Source: Stenomitos frigidus_A
Lineage (GTDB): Bacteria > Cyanobacteriota > Cyanobacteriia > Leptolyngbyales > Leptolyngbyaceae
DNA length: 64,000 nt
Reading direction: 5' to 3'
NCBI RefSeq assembly: GCF_963877135.1
Contig: NZ_CAWNSW010000129.1
Location: 89,103 to 153,102, forward strand
The notes below the pieces were generated by a model. That model was not told the DNA's origin, searched no databases, and was given only the letters and a program-made list of their open reading frames with translations. Positions 1 to 8,532 of the stretch are shown piece after piece. The first letter of the stretch is position 1. Every line of letters starts with the position of its first letter. The position numbers and the translations under genes are program-made.

Positions 1-226
1 TGGTATCTGACAAAATGGCACTCGCCATCATGCCGCAGTGAATTTCTAGCTGGGCTTCTGGTAACGCCTCAAAAACCAACCGCTGGCCTGGAAACACAAC
101 CCGCTCAAAGTACCAGTTAGAAACGTTGGTAATGCGAGCAACCTGAATACGGCTTGTAGCGTTGACATAGCAACACAGGATGGGGTTGGTGCTACTCGAC
201 GGCAGCGGATCGAAGATTTGAGCCAT
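1..226 (-). CDS. DUF1830 family protein, 3' end cut by window edge
   Basis: Reading leftward from an ATG at 226, 75 codons stay open to the window edge, so the stop codon is outside. The start reads MAQIFDPLPSSSTN, followed by ILCCYVNATSRIQVARIT, NWYFERVVFPGQRL and the acidic stretch EALPEAQLEIHCG. From memory this is the pattern of the small cyanobacterial family DUF1830 (about 80-100 residues, function unknown, no catalytic motif). The CYVNATS and WYFERVVFPGQ segments are the most diagnostic. A GGAGG-like purine tract just upstream of the ATG (227-231 on the other strand) does not fit a strong ribosome site well. It is divergent from the radical SAM gene at 821. Family assignment is by recollection; function is unknown. 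Confidence 0.72.
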   Translation of the reverse strand, partial: MAQIFDPLPSSSTNPILCCYVNATSRIQVARITNVSNWYFERVVFPGQRLVFEALPEAQLEIHCGMMASAILSDT

Positions 227-820
227 GGAGGAAGACCCACACCGAAACTATAAGGAATAACTTGAACGTAGCACTCCGCGATCCCGTTGGCTGTAAACCC
301 TATTACCAACCGCCTCTTTGATCGAAATTTCTACCTAAAGGCGCAGTGCTCAAGCATCGCAGAGGTATTTGAGCCTTCATAACATGCAGTCAATCGCCTC
401 ATAAACGGCTTCAAACTAGACTCTGGTCAGGTCTCTCGATCGGTTGAGACTAGCGGTGCGGCTTACTTGTCAGCTTTGTCAATAGAGGTTTTTCTCATTT
501 TTAGGTACTTTGCTGAGAAAATGCCGATGCAGCAAAAGAAAGTCAGTGGTATCGTAAAGTTATATGAAAATAGTTTTCAGAATTAGACCACTTAGACTTC
601 GCGCTCAATGAGTCTTGCCCAAGGAGTTGCATTGAGTGTTGCTCTATCCACTTTGGTCTCGCAGTGTGGTAGCAGGATGGCGCTAATGGTCGCTAGTGAT
701 TCGGTGCTGCATGCATCAGTGAATCCCCTTGCCCCGCCGCATAGCAACGCATCCTGAATCTGGGTTTGCTTAAATAAAGAAGATCGATTTAACGGTTGAT
801 GTTTCAGAAAATACCTTGTG
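227..820. other. Intergenic region between divergent genes, no gene seen
   Basis: About 590 bases separate the DUF1830 start and the radical SAM start. No frame shows a recognisable protein. The region presumably holds both promoters. A weak inverted repeat (CTCAATG ... CATTGAG, near 604-637) is visible but has no T-run. Confidence 0.5.
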
Positions 821-2395
821 ATGGCTAACCGGATCCTTTACGTTCGTCTCCCTTGCAATCCGATTTTTCCGATCGGGGTCGTTTATTTAGCTGACCACGT
901 CCACAAGCAGTTTCCAGAAGCTGAGCAGCGTATTTTCGACCTGGGCACTGTTGCACCACTGGACTACGCTTCGGCGCTTGATGCTTGTATAGACGAGTTT
1001 CGGCCAAACCTGCTGGTCTTTTCCTGGCGAGACATCCAGATTTATGCACCCGTTGGCGGGCGCGGTGGCAATCCACTGCAGCATACGTTTGAGTTCTACT
1101 ACGCGCGGAATCCGCTGGTGAAGCTGCGGGGCGCGATCGGGCTCCTTCGTGTCGCCCAAGGGTACTACGGTGAACTCTGGCGCAACCTGGGTTTGATTAA
1201 GCGTGGCATGAGACGTGCACAAAAGTACAACCCAGCCGTACGATCGGTGGTGGGTGGTGGTGCGGTCAGCGTCTTCTATGAACAGCTTGGCCGCAGCTTG
1301 CCCAAAGGTACGATCGTCTCTGTGGGTGAAGGCGAGGCGTTGCTGGAAAAGCTGCTGCATGGCAAAAACTTTCTCGATGAGCGCTGCTATATCGTGGGCG
1401 AAACTACAGCACGCGATCGCATGATCCATGAGGTACCGACGCCGATCGAGAAAACAGCTTGCGACTACAGCTACATCGAAACAATCTGGTCAGAGTTTGA
1501 CTATTATTTGCAGGCACAAGATTTCTATGTTGGGGTGCAAACGAAGCGCGGGTGTCCACACAACTGCTGCTACTGCATTTACACCGTTATTGAAGGTAAG
1601 CAGGTACGTATCAACCCTGCTGATGAAGTGGTCGCAGAGATGCGCCAATTGTACGATCGTGGCATGCGTAACTTCTGGTTTACCGATGCCCAGTTGATTC
1701 CAGCACGTAAGTACATCGACGATGTTGCAGAACTCTTGCAAAAAGTTCTGAACGCTGGCATGGAGGACATTCACTGGGCGGCCTACATTCGGGCAGACAA
1801 TCTCACGCCTGCCTTGTGTGACCTGATGGTGAAAACGGGCATGAACTACTTTGAAATCGGCATCACCAGCGGTTCTCAGGAACTGGTGCGCAAAATGCGC
1901 ATGGGCTACAATCTGCGAACAGTGCTGGAAAACTGCCGTGATTTGAAAGCTGCTGGGTTCAACGACGTGGTTTCCGTCAACTACTCCTTTAATGTGATTG
2001 ACGAGCGTATCGACACAATTCGCCAAACGATCGCTTACCACCGAGAGCTAGAAAAAATCTTTGGTGCCGATAAAGTGGAGCCAGCAATCTTCTTTATTGG
2101 CTTACAGCCTCACACTCACTTGGAAACCTATGCCTTTGACCAGAAAATTTTGAAGCCAGGTTATGATCCGATGAACATTACTCCCTGGACAGTGCGAAAG
2201 CTGCTCTGGAACCCGGAACCACTCGGCTCGCTGTTTGGTGAAGTGTGCCTTCAAGCGTGGCAACAAAATCCCAACGATTTTGGTCGTGAAGTGATGGCCA
2301 TTTTGGAGCAACGGCTAGGAAAAGCCGATTTGGAGTCGGCGCTGACGGCTCCGATCGTCTCAGCCACTAAGCCACTTGCGCTTTCCGCTTCTTAA
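821..2395 (+). CDS. Radical SAM protein with N-terminal B12-binding-like domain
   Basis: The N-terminal ~200 residues resemble a B12-binding/Rossmann-like domain. The radical SAM core follows with a CxxxCxxC cluster motif (encoded at 1553-1576, in KRGCPHNCCYC) that would hold a 4Fe-4S cluster for S-adenosylmethionine cleavage. Later motifs WAAYIRADNLTP and NYFEIGITSGSQ fit the barrel of B12-type radical SAM enzymes. Length is 524 residues. A GTG at 818 directly precedes the ATG at 821; I prefer the ATG. I recall close cyanobacterial relatives annotated as a photosystem II high-light acclimation radical SAM protein, but the substrate is not evident from sequence. The next gene, a DICT sensor, lies 130 bases downstream on the same strand. 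Confidence 0.88.
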   Translation: MANRILYVRLPCNPIFPIGVVYLADHVHKQFPEAEQRIFDLGTVAPLDYASALDACIDEFRPNLLVFSWRDIQIYAPVGGRGGNPLQHTFEFYYARNPLVKLRGAIGLLRVAQGYYGELWRNLGLIKRGMRRAQKYNPAVRSVVGGGAVSVFYEQLGRSLPKGTIVSVGEGEALLEKLLHGKNFLDERCYIVGETTARDRMIHEVPTPIEKTACDYSYIETIWSEFDYYLQAQDFYVGVQTKRGCPHNCCYCIYTVIEGKQVRINPADEVVAEMRQLYDRGMRNFWFTDAQLIPARKYIDDVAELLQKVLNAGMEDIHWAAYIRADNLTPALCDLMVKTGMNYFEIGITSGSQELVRKMRMGYNLRTVLENCRDLKAAGFNDVVSVNYSFNVIDERIDTIRQTIAYHRELEKIFGADKVEPAIFFIGLQPHTHLETYAFDQKILKPGYDPMNITPWTVRKLLWNPEPLGSLFGEVCLQAWQQNPNDFGREVMAILEQRLGKADLESALTAPIVSATKPLALSAS

Positions 2396-2525
2396 GCGGG
2401 TGTCATGCTGTGCGATCGCGCTCAGGATGTTTGACTGATTCTTGCTATGGTTCGTAAAAGAAGGCAACCAACTACTGCCTACCGTCGATGATCATCTGTC
2501 GTTTCTCTTAATCGTCTCATCTGCA

Positions 2526-3974
2526 ATGTTAGAAGGTTCTATTCTCCAAGAGCTAGGGATTAGCCACCAAGCTGGTTACACTGGCAAACGACCGCTCAAT
2601 TTTGGCGTTTACTACAAAAACACGTTGGTGGCGTTGTGTCACGCTCTGGAAGATTGCATCCTCACTAGCAGTAGCCAGCCGCTGGTTGTCACTGCGTTTC
2701 AGCGGGGTAAATGGTATCTGCAGGAAGCCGATCGCTACGCTGACCTGGCGGAAGGATCGCAGCAAATTGTCATCATGGCAGCGCCTGATGGAGGGTTTGC
2801 GGAACACCCGACGAGCCAGAAAGCGAACGTCGAGTTGGTCAGCCTTGATCCGAGTGATCCAGTCTCGCAAGAATGGCACTTGATGATTTTTGCCCCGACC
2901 TATTCGGCAATGGTGCTGTGTCAGGAGCTTTCGCCAGAAGATTATGGGGCGCAAGGGCAACCGACCCAAGATTTAGAGCGTAAGTTTTACGGCTTCTGGA
3001 CGTTTGAAGCCAACCTGGTGCAGGAGACCATAGAACTATCGATCGCTCATATTCAGCGCTACGATTCGGCTCTTGCTGCCAAACTAACGGCGCAAATGGA
3101 GGCGATCGTCGCTGCCCAGACTGAGAAACGGGATGACCTTGGTCCGATCGTGGCGCGGGTCGTGGACTATTTGCAAGAAGGGCAAACTGAACTCAGCGAA
3201 CAGATTCACGCTCACGATGCTGAACGACTCCATCGCGATCCTCTAGACAACAATCTGGTTTCCAATGAAGTGCAGGCCTTTCTTCGGATGGCGCAGTTGA
3301 CGGATCAAGCCGATTCGACCAACTCCACGGCGGCGGCTGAAGTGGCGTCGCTGGCAGAAGCGATCGGACAACTGCTGGATCTACCTGTTTGGCAGTTGCA
3401 TCGACTCAAGTTGGCAGGTTTACTGCATCGACTCGCACCACTGCAACGATCTGAAACCGTATTGAGTCCCGGTAGTTTTGGGCGCTATGCTGACGACGAG
3501 GCTCTCACCACTGCTCCAAGTTGTCCCTTAGTACCGGGAGCACAGGTGTTGCGGACGATGCCCCGGTTGCGGGCGATCGCCACGATCATCACACATTTGA
3601 CAGAATGCTGGAATGGGTCGGGACAACCTGCTGGGCTGGCTGGAGACGAAATTCCGCTAGAGTCGAGAATCTTGGGGCTGGCGGCAGAGTTTCAGCAGCG
3701 CCTGGTGGAACTCCGCACTGCAATGCCCGCTTCCCACACGCCACCCGGCGCAGACGAGTGCATGGCCAAAGCGCTGGTTGACTGCCAACAACAGCAGGGC
3801 GATCGATGGGACCCAAAGTTGGTCGACACATTAGCGTTACTGGTCAGCGGTTTTCAACAAGGCTTAGACCTCTCTATCAGCGTGCCCAAAATCTCGGCTG
3901 GACTCTGGCTGATCGACTCCCACTATGCTGATGATCTATTTAAGGCAGCCAGTGAGGCGGAAAGCAAAAGATAG
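2526..3974 (+). CDS. DICT sensory domain protein with degenerate HD-GYP-like C-terminus
   Basis: The N-terminus (MLEGSILQELGISHQ, then FGVYYKNTLVALCHALED) matches the DICT domain, a sensory module known from cyanobacterial diguanylate cyclases and two-component proteins. The C-terminal third carries KLAGLLHRLAPL and, later, ECWNGSGQPAGLAGDEIPLE followed by RILGLAAEF. That resembles the HD-GYP phosphodiesterase signature (HHE..DGSGYP.GL..IP..ARI), but the metal-binding HD pair and HHE are not intact. It is therefore likely a non-catalytic or altered cyclic-nucleotide signalling protein. I start at ATG 2526 because DICT proteins begin this way; the longer frame from a TTG at 2442 adds 28 poorly conserved residues. 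Length is 482 residues. Confidence 0.8.
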   Translation: MLEGSILQELGISHQAGYTGKRPLNFGVYYKNTLVALCHALEDCILTSSSQPLVVTAFQRGKWYLQEADRYADLAEGSQQIVIMAAPDGGFAEHPTSQKANVELVSLDPSDPVSQEWHLMIFAPTYSAMVLCQELSPEDYGAQGQPTQDLERKFYGFWTFEANLVQETIELSIAHIQRYDSALAAKLTAQMEAIVAAQTEKRDDLGPIVARVVDYLQEGQTELSEQIHAHDAERLHRDPLDNNLVSNEVQAFLRMAQLTDQADSTNSTAAAEVASLAEAIGQLLDLPVWQLHRLKLAGLLHRLAPLQRSETVLSPGSFGRYADDEALTTAPSCPLVPGAQVLRTMPRLRAIATIITHLTECWNGSGQPAGLAGDEIPLESRILGLAAEFQQRLVELRTAMPASHTPPGADECMAKALVDCQQQQGDRWDPKLVDTLALLVSGFQQGLDLSISVPKISAGLWLIDSHYADDLFKAASEAESKR

Positions 3975-4020
3975 AGAACAGAAAGCTAAAGGCCAAAGAA
4001 TAATCGAAGCGAATGCCTCA

Positions 4021-4088
4021 CTGAGAACTCAAAACTCAAAACTCTCTTATCACTGACAATTCAAAACTCAAAACTCAAAACTCTCTTA
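4021..4088. repeat. Short direct repeats of AACTCAAA/CTCTCTTA type
   Basis: The spacer between the DICT gene and the pentapeptide gene holds two blocks of repeated AACTCAAAACTCAAAACTCT separated by a short linker. The same word recurs, in either orientation, near 6004-6020 and at 7065-7080, where it coincides with the broken end of a gene, and partial matches lie near 12378 and 61813. This is a dispersed low-complexity repeat family. Confidence 0.75.
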
Positions 4089-4108
4089 CACCCTCTATCC
4101 CTTTATCA

Positions 4109-4813
4109 ATGAACATCGACGCAATTCGCTCTGGTAAGGTAAAACAGCTTCTGGGTGCTGATCTGGAAGACGAAGATCTGTCTGGGCAAAATCTTCAAGG
4201 TGTCAATCTAGCAGGCGCACGTTTGATTGGCACCGATCTCAGTCGAGCCAAACTGACGGGGGCGTCGTTGGATGGTGCCAACATGGTTGGCTGCCAACTG
4301 ATTGCCGCTGATGTGCGAGCGAGCCTGGTGGGAGCGAACTTGATGCAGGCAGATTTGACCGAAGCGGATCTGCGTGGCAGTAATCTACGGGGTGCGAATC
4401 TCATGCGGGCAAGCCTCAGCAAGGCAACCTTCTCGGGCGCATTTCTGAGTGGCGCCAATCTGATGGGCGTTAATTTACAGGGTGTCGACTTGCGCGGCGC
4501 AGACTTACGTGGTGCCAATCTCAGCGGTGCTAATTTGCACGGTGCGAACCTGAATCAGGCAGATTTGCAAGGAGCCTTGTTGACTGAGGCTAATCTTGAG
4601 GAGGCCGATCTCCAGGGTGCTAATCTGGCTGGAGCCAACCTGACTGGAGCCAATCTGCTGTGTGCTGAGCTGGAGAAGGCTAATCTGGATGGAGTGAACT
4701 TAGCGGGTGCCTGTCTAGTCGGTACGTTACTCGATCGCTCAACCAATCGCCTCGATTTGCAAATTGCTCTAAAGCAGCCTGAAACGGAGCCGTCTCATCG
4801 CTCAACGTTATAA
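4109..4813 (+). CDS. Pentapeptide-repeat protein
   Basis: From about residue 25 to 205 the protein is almost entirely A(D/N)LxG pentapeptides (for example DLRGADLRGANLSGANLHG), which predicts a right-handed quadrilateral beta-helix about 35 repeats long. No signal peptide or membrane segment is visible, so it is probably cytoplasmic. The first 20 residues (MNIDAIRSGKVKQLL) and the last 25 are outside the repeat. Length is 234 residues. Cyanobacteria carry many such proteins, most of unknown function. A gyrase-protecting role, known for some family members such as Qnr and MfpA, cannot be assumed here. Neighbours give no functional link. The family call is secure; the role is open. Confidence 0.93.
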   Translation: MNIDAIRSGKVKQLLGADLEDEDLSGQNLQGVNLAGARLIGTDLSRAKLTGASLDGANMVGCQLIAADVRASLVGANLMQADLTEADLRGSNLRGANLMRASLSKATFSGAFLSGANLMGVNLQGVDLRGADLRGANLSGANLHGANLNQADLQGALLTEANLEEADLQGANLAGANLTGANLLCAELEKANLDGVNLAGACLVGTLLDRSTNRLDLQIALKQPETEPSHRSTL

Positions 4814-4877
4814 ATCGCAGTGCTGGGATTTTTGGTCGTACCGATAGGATAGTCGTTCCTGTAGAATGACCTGAAGA

Positions 4878-4900
4878 TTGCGATTACCTTGCAATCGCAA
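4878..4900. promoter_or_regulatory. Perfect 8-bp dyad upstream of the permease gene
   Basis: TTGCGATT (4878-4885) and its exact inverse AATCGCAA (4893-4900) flank a 7-base spacer, 19 bases before the ATG at 4920. Size and place suit an operator for a dimeric regulator, possibly metal-responsive given the downstream genes, but it could also be a small hairpin in the leader. Confidence 0.3.
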
Positions 4901-4919
4901 AACTGCAAGCGCATAACGG

Positions 4920-5981
4920 ATGAACTTAAATCAACTAAACAGCGCCTTTACACTCTTTTTGAGCCTACTGGTGGAAGCCATGCCCTTCCTCCTGCTAGGG
5001 ATATTGTTTTCAGGGCTATTGCTGTTTTTTATTGATGAACGCAAACTGGTGCGCTGGATGCCTAAAAACCCCTTTTTGGGCGCTCTGACAGGTAGCTGCG
5101 TTGGGTTTTTGTTTCCCGTTTGCGAATGTGGCAATGTGCCTGTTGCCAGACGACTGCTGATGCAGGGCGCACCGACGCCCGTGGCGATCGGCTTCCTTTT
5201 AGCCGCACCCACCATTAACCCGATCGTCTTCTGGGCTACCTGGACAGCGTTCCGTGACCAGCCCGAAATTGTGTTTATGCGCGTTGGCTTTTCGCTGGCG
5301 ATCGCCACAATCATTGGCTGGGTCTTTAGCGCACAGGCAGATTTACGTCCGCTGTTGCAGCCTGCCGTGGTACGAGCCATCCCTGTAAAGGCAGAGAGAG
5401 GAGAGAGGAGAGGGGAGAGGGGTCAGTCTAAGACCTCAACGTCACCCTTATTGCAAGCCGGGACATACTTTCTGGGGCAGTCGTCGCAGGCATTCTCACC
5501 ACAGCCGTTGCAGATTGATGGAGCAGAGCTACAAGCCAGAATGATGGGGGCAAACACAGCCGGAAAACCCCTGTCTCATAAGCTCATGTTGTTGCTGGAG
5601 AATACAGTACAGGAGCTACGAGAACTCGGTGGCGTATTGGTTCTGGGTAGTGCGATCGCGGCGATCGTTCAGGTCTTTGTTCCTCGTGATGTCATTCTGA
5701 ATCTGGGGCAGAGTCCTGTAACCTCCATTCTTGCCATGATGCTCCTGGCAGCCGTGGTCTCTATCTGCTCAACTGTCGATTCTTTTTTCGCGCTGTCCTT
5801 TGCCTCTACGTTTACTAGCGGTTCGCTGCTAGCATTCCTTGTCTTCGGACCCATGATCGACTTGAAGGGCATCGGCTTAATGCTATCCATCTTCAAGGCC
5901 AGAGCCATTTTCTATCTGTTCGCGCTGGCAGCATTGATGACGTTTTTGTTTACGCTGATTGTGAATTTGTACATTAGTTAG
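4920..5981 (+). CDS. Permease of the YraQ/DUF318 (UPF0718) family
   Basis: An integral membrane protein with roughly eight hydrophobic segments. The N-terminal half has the family hallmark FPVCECGNVPVARRL followed by GFLLAAPTINPIV; the C-terminal half has SICSTVDSFFALSFA and FGPMIDLKG, an internal duplication typical of this permease family. Members transport or are proposed to transport metal or metalloid species (ArsP is a relative). The following gene is its usual DUF1980 partner, separated by 82 bases. The central cytoplasmic loop (about residues 156-168) contains an in-frame low-complexity insert rich in R, G and E, encoded by a purine run at 5387-5423. Such an insert is absent from the family core and looks like a repeat expansion. 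Substrate is not determinable from sequence. Confidence 0.88.
   Translation: MNLNQLNSAFTLFLSLLVEAMPFLLLGILFSGLLLFFIDERKLVRWMPKNPFLGALTGSCVGFLFPVCECGNVPVARRLLMQGAPTPVAIGFLLAAPTINPIVFWATWTAFRDQPEIVFMRVGFSLAIATIIGWVFSAQADLRPLLQPAVVRAIPVKAERGERRGERGQSKTSTSPLLQAGTYFLGQSSQAFSPQPLQIDGAELQARMMGANTAGKPLSHKLMLLLENTVQELRELGGVLVLGSAIAAIVQVFVPRDVILNLGQSPVTSILAMMLLAAVVSICSTVDSFFALSFASTFTSGSLLAFLVFGPMIDLKGIGLMLSIFKARAIFYLFALAALMTFLFTLIVNLYIS
5387..5423 (+). repeat. Purine-rich low-complexity tract inside permease gene
   Basis: A GAGAGAGGAGAGAGGAGAGG-like tract sits in frame in the hydrophilic loop of the permease. Its complement-type pyrimidine tracts recur near 6028-6095 and 46138-46190. Confidence 0.7.
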
Positions 5982-6063
5982 CGGTCAGCGGTCAGCGTTA
6001 ATTGAACACTCAAAACTCAAACCTTCCCCTGCTTGCCCCCCTCCCCCCCCCCTCATTCTCCCC

Positions 6064-6840
6064 ATGTCCCTCCGCTCCCCCCGTTCCCCCTCGTTCCAAA
6101 CCGTTCTGCCCTGGCTGGATGTCGTGGCGATCGCGGCGTGGGGCATCTTATTTCTCAAGTACTGGCTCACTGGCAAGCTTAATCTGCTGATTCACCCCAA
6201 CTATATGGGGCTGACGATCGTGGCAGGGGTCGTTCTACTTTTGGTCAGTGGTATTAAAGCGACTCTCTTGTACAAGCAAAGACAGCAATCAGTACGAGGT
6301 GGTGTAACAGAGCGACATCTGACGCTGTTTCCGCCGGGTTGGAGTACCGTATTGTTGCTGGGTACCGCGATTCTGGGCCTGCTGATTTCGCCCCGTGCCT
6401 TTGCCAGCCAGACGGCGATCGATCGAGGTGTAAACGATACCGTCACTTTGACGCGTGTGAAACCACAAGCCTTTCGGGCTGCCACCAATAGCGACGAAAA
6501 AACCCTGGTGGATTGGGTGCGAACGCTGGCCGTATATCCTGAGCCCGATGCCTATACAGGGCAAAAGGCAAAAGTGCAGGGCTTTGTCGTTTATCCCCAA
6601 GACTTGCCTAATGATTACCTGTTGCTTTCTCGCTTTGTCATTACCTGTTGTGCGGCTGATGTGTATCCCGTCAGCTTGCCTGTTAAGCTCTCCCAGAGCC
6701 GCGACGCCTATAAGCCAGACACCTGGCTCGAAATTGAGGGGCAGATGATGACAGCAGAACGGGCCGGTAAGCGCCAGTTGGCGATCGCCGCCAAAACGCT
6801 AAAACCCATCCCAGAACCCAAAAACCCCTACGACTATTAA
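6064..6840 (+). CDS. TIGR03943/DUF1980 family permease subunit
   Basis: The N-terminal ~120 residues hold two or three membrane spans (WLDVVAIAAWGILFLKYW; LTIVAGVVLLLVSGI; TVLLLGTAILGLLIS). The C-terminal soluble domain has QGFVVYPQDL, FVITCCAADVYPVSLP and WLEIEGQM, the pattern of the DUF1980/TIGR03943 family that accompanies YraQ-type permeases (YcgQ/YcgR in Bacillus). The CC in the soluble domain is a plausible metal ligand. Length is 258 residues. The start is uncertain: the ATG at 6064 lies inside a C-rich low-complexity tract (about 6028-6095), so the first ten residues may be repeat-derived. It probably forms one transcription unit and one transporter complex with the gene at 4920. Confidence 0.82.
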   Translation: MSLRSPRSPSFQTVLPWLDVVAIAAWGILFLKYWLTGKLNLLIHPNYMGLTIVAGVVLLLVSGIKATLLYKQRQQSVRGGVTERHLTLFPPGWSTVLLLGTAILGLLISPRAFASQTAIDRGVNDTVTLTRVKPQAFRAATNSDEKTLVDWVRTLAVYPEPDAYTGQKAKVQGFVVYPQDLPNDYLLLSRFVITCCAADVYPVSLPVKLSQSRDAYKPDTWLEIEGQMMTAERAGKRQLAIAAKTLKPIPEPKNPYDY

Positions 6841-6843
6841 GCG

Positions 6844-7079
6844 ATGCGCGTGGCACCTAACGTGATCACTCAATACGCCCATGAGCATATTCCCATTACA
6901 AAGCATATGGGGATGACGGTTCTGGCAATCGATGATGTTCAGATTTCTGTCTTGGCTCCGTACGCACCCAACATCAATCACAGAGAGACGATCTTTGGTG
7001 GGAGTCTTTCGAGCCTGGAATCTTGGCGGGTTGGGCGCTCCTGTGGGCAAAGCTTCAGGATGAGAGTTTTGAGTTTTGA
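6844..7079 (+). pseudogene. Broken thioesterase (YiiD C-terminal-like), frameshifted and truncated
   Basis: The first ~58 codons read MRVAPNVITQYAHEHIPITK and then VLAPYAPNINHRETIFGGS, the start of the hot-dog-fold putative thioesterase domain found at the C-terminus of YiiD. After GGSLSSL the frame is lost. Restoring one G in the GG at 7017-7018 resumes the family sequence as GILAGWALLWAKLQDE, in the other frame, ending at a TGA at 7077-7079. The usual domain is about 140-150 residues, so over half is missing. The break coincides with a copy of the GAGTTTTGAGTTTTGAAT repeat. It starts 3 bases after the DUF1980 stop, so it was probably the last gene of that operon. A sequencing error could explain the frameshift but not the truncation. 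Confidence 0.72.
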
Positions 7080-7224
7080 ATGAAGGCAGTTGTTAGTGGA
7101 TAGTTGTTGGTGACATCAGTGATTGTCCTTCTGACTTCTGGCTCCCTCACCTTCTACCCTCTGCCTCCTGCCTTCTATTTCATGCTTTACTAATCCCTTA
7201 GCCACACTCTCTACTCTCGCCACC

Positions 7225-8103
7225 ATGACTTCTACGCTCAACCAGCAAATTCAGCGGTTTTACGATGCCTCATCCGGTCTGTGGGAGCAGATCTGGGGCG
7301 AACACATGCATCATGGGTACTATGGTGCTGATGGTCGTCAGCAAAAAGATCGGCGGCAGGCGCAAATTGACCTGATTGAAGAACTGTTGCAATGGGCGCA
7401 GATCGATCGGCCAGAGCAGGGTTTACCAAAACAAATCTTGGATGTGGGCTGTGGGATTGGTGGCAGTTCGCTTTATCTTGCGGAGAAATTTAATGCCAAT
7501 GTGACAGGCATTACGCTGAGCCCTGTGCAGGCAGGTCGAGCAACCGATCGCGCCAGAAATGCAGGCATGTCGGGAAATGCAGGGACAGGCGCGATCGCTC
7601 AATTCCAGGTTGCCGATGCGCTGAATATGCCCTTTGCCGATCAGTCGTTTGACTTCATCTGGTCGCTGGAAAGCGGCGAACACATGCCTGACAAAGCGAA
7701 GTTCATGCAGGAGTGCTATCGGGTGCTGAAACCGGGTGGCACGTTTTTGATGGTGACATGGTGTCATCGACCCATCGATCGTGAGCCCCTTACAGCCGAC
7801 GAGCAAAAGCATCTAGCAGACATCTATCGCGTGTATTGTCTGCCCTACGTGCTGTCGTTGCCAGAATATGAGTCGATCGCGCATACCCTCAACTTTCAGC
7901 AAATCCGTACTGCCGATTGGTCTCCAGCCGTTGCGCCTTTCTGGGATGTTGTGATTGACTCGGCCTTCAATTTTGAGGCGATCGTGGGTCTGCTAACATC
8001 CGGCTGGACGACTATCCAGGCAGCACTGTCGCTTGGTCTCATGCAGCGCGGCTATCAAAGTGGGTTAGTTCGGTTTGGGTTACTGTCAGCAACGCGGCAA
8101 TAA
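7225..8103 (+). CDS. Gamma-tocopherol methyltransferase-like SAM-dependent methyltransferase
   Basis: A class I SAM methyltransferase with motif I ILDVGCGIGGSSLYLAEKF near residue 70 and the post-motif GITLSPVQAGRA. The N-terminal FYDASSGLWEQIWGEHMHHG, the central SFDFIWSLESGEHMPDKAKF, and the C-terminal TADWSPAVAPFWDVVIDSA closely match, from memory, the Synechocystis gamma-tocopherol methyltransferase (slr0089), which methylates gamma- to alpha-tocopherol with S-adenosylmethionine. Length of 292 residues fits. No membrane segment is evident. Related MPBQ and sarcosine/glycine methyltransferases share motif I but not the GEHMHHG and LSPVQ context. It stands alone between the broken thioesterase and the Excalibur gene. 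Family call is strong; exact substrate is inferred. Confidence 0.85.
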   Translation: MTSTLNQQIQRFYDASSGLWEQIWGEHMHHGYYGADGRQQKDRRQAQIDLIEELLQWAQIDRPEQGLPKQILDVGCGIGGSSLYLAEKFNANVTGITLSPVQAGRATDRARNAGMSGNAGTGAIAQFQVADALNMPFADQSFDFIWSLESGEHMPDKAKFMQECYRVLKPGGTFLMVTWCHRPIDREPLTADEQKHLADIYRVYCLPYVLSLPEYESIAHTLNFQQIRTADWSPAVAPFWDVVIDSAFNFEAIVGLLTSGWTTIQAALSLGLMQRGYQSGLVRFGLLSATRQ

Positions 8104-8212
8104 CTTCGCTGATGCTTCATCAATCGATGAAGAGAGGATAACTTGCGCCAGCGCATTGTCAATTCACCAGACCCATGTGAGCACTCTAAAACGTGCCCTC
8201 ATAAGGAACTTG

Positions 8213-8458
8213 ATGATGCGATGGCTACTTGCGTTTGGGATGGGTTTGGCGATCGTGTTCATCCAATGTGCCCTACCCATCCCGTTAGGATCAGCGTCCT
8301 CTGGCTGTGATGCAGCCTATCCTGATGTTTGCCTTCCGTCTCCGCCGCCAGATCTCAACTGCAAAGATATTGCTTTCAGAAATTTTCGCGTTCTGCCTCC
8401 CGATCCTCATCACTTCGATCGCGACAAAGACGGTATCGGCTGCGAATCGAGACGTTAA
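8213..8458 (+). CDS. Small exported Excalibur calcium-binding domain protein
   Basis: Translation from the ATG at 8213 (a second ATG at 8216) gives 81 residues: a signal peptide or anchor (MMRWLLAFGMGLAIVFIQCA), then a short Pro-rich linker and the Excalibur motif NCKDIAFRNFRVLPPDPHHF ending DRDKDGIGCESRR. The DxDxDG calcium-binding loop framed by two cysteines is diagnostic. An AAGGA at 8203-8207 is well placed for this start and excludes the longer open frame that overlaps the methyltransferase gene. Excalibur domains occur in extracytoplasmic proteins, often with nucleases; here there is no catalytic domain. The role in this organism is unknown. Confidence 0.8.
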   Translation: MMRWLLAFGMGLAIVFIQCALPIPLGSASSGCDAAYPDVCLPSPPPDLNCKDIAFRNFRVLPPDPHHFDRDKDGIGCESRR

Positions 8459-8532
8459 AACGTTTCTACTAGAGATAGACCCCTAAATCAACAAGTGCGA
8501 TTACCTTAGCAAAGAAGCACTAAGAGAGTTGC

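Noticed and set aside
8496..8507. TGCGATTACCTT shared with the region at 4879-4890
   Set aside because: A 12-base match is expected many times by chance in 64 kb, and the dyad structure is not repeated at 8496.
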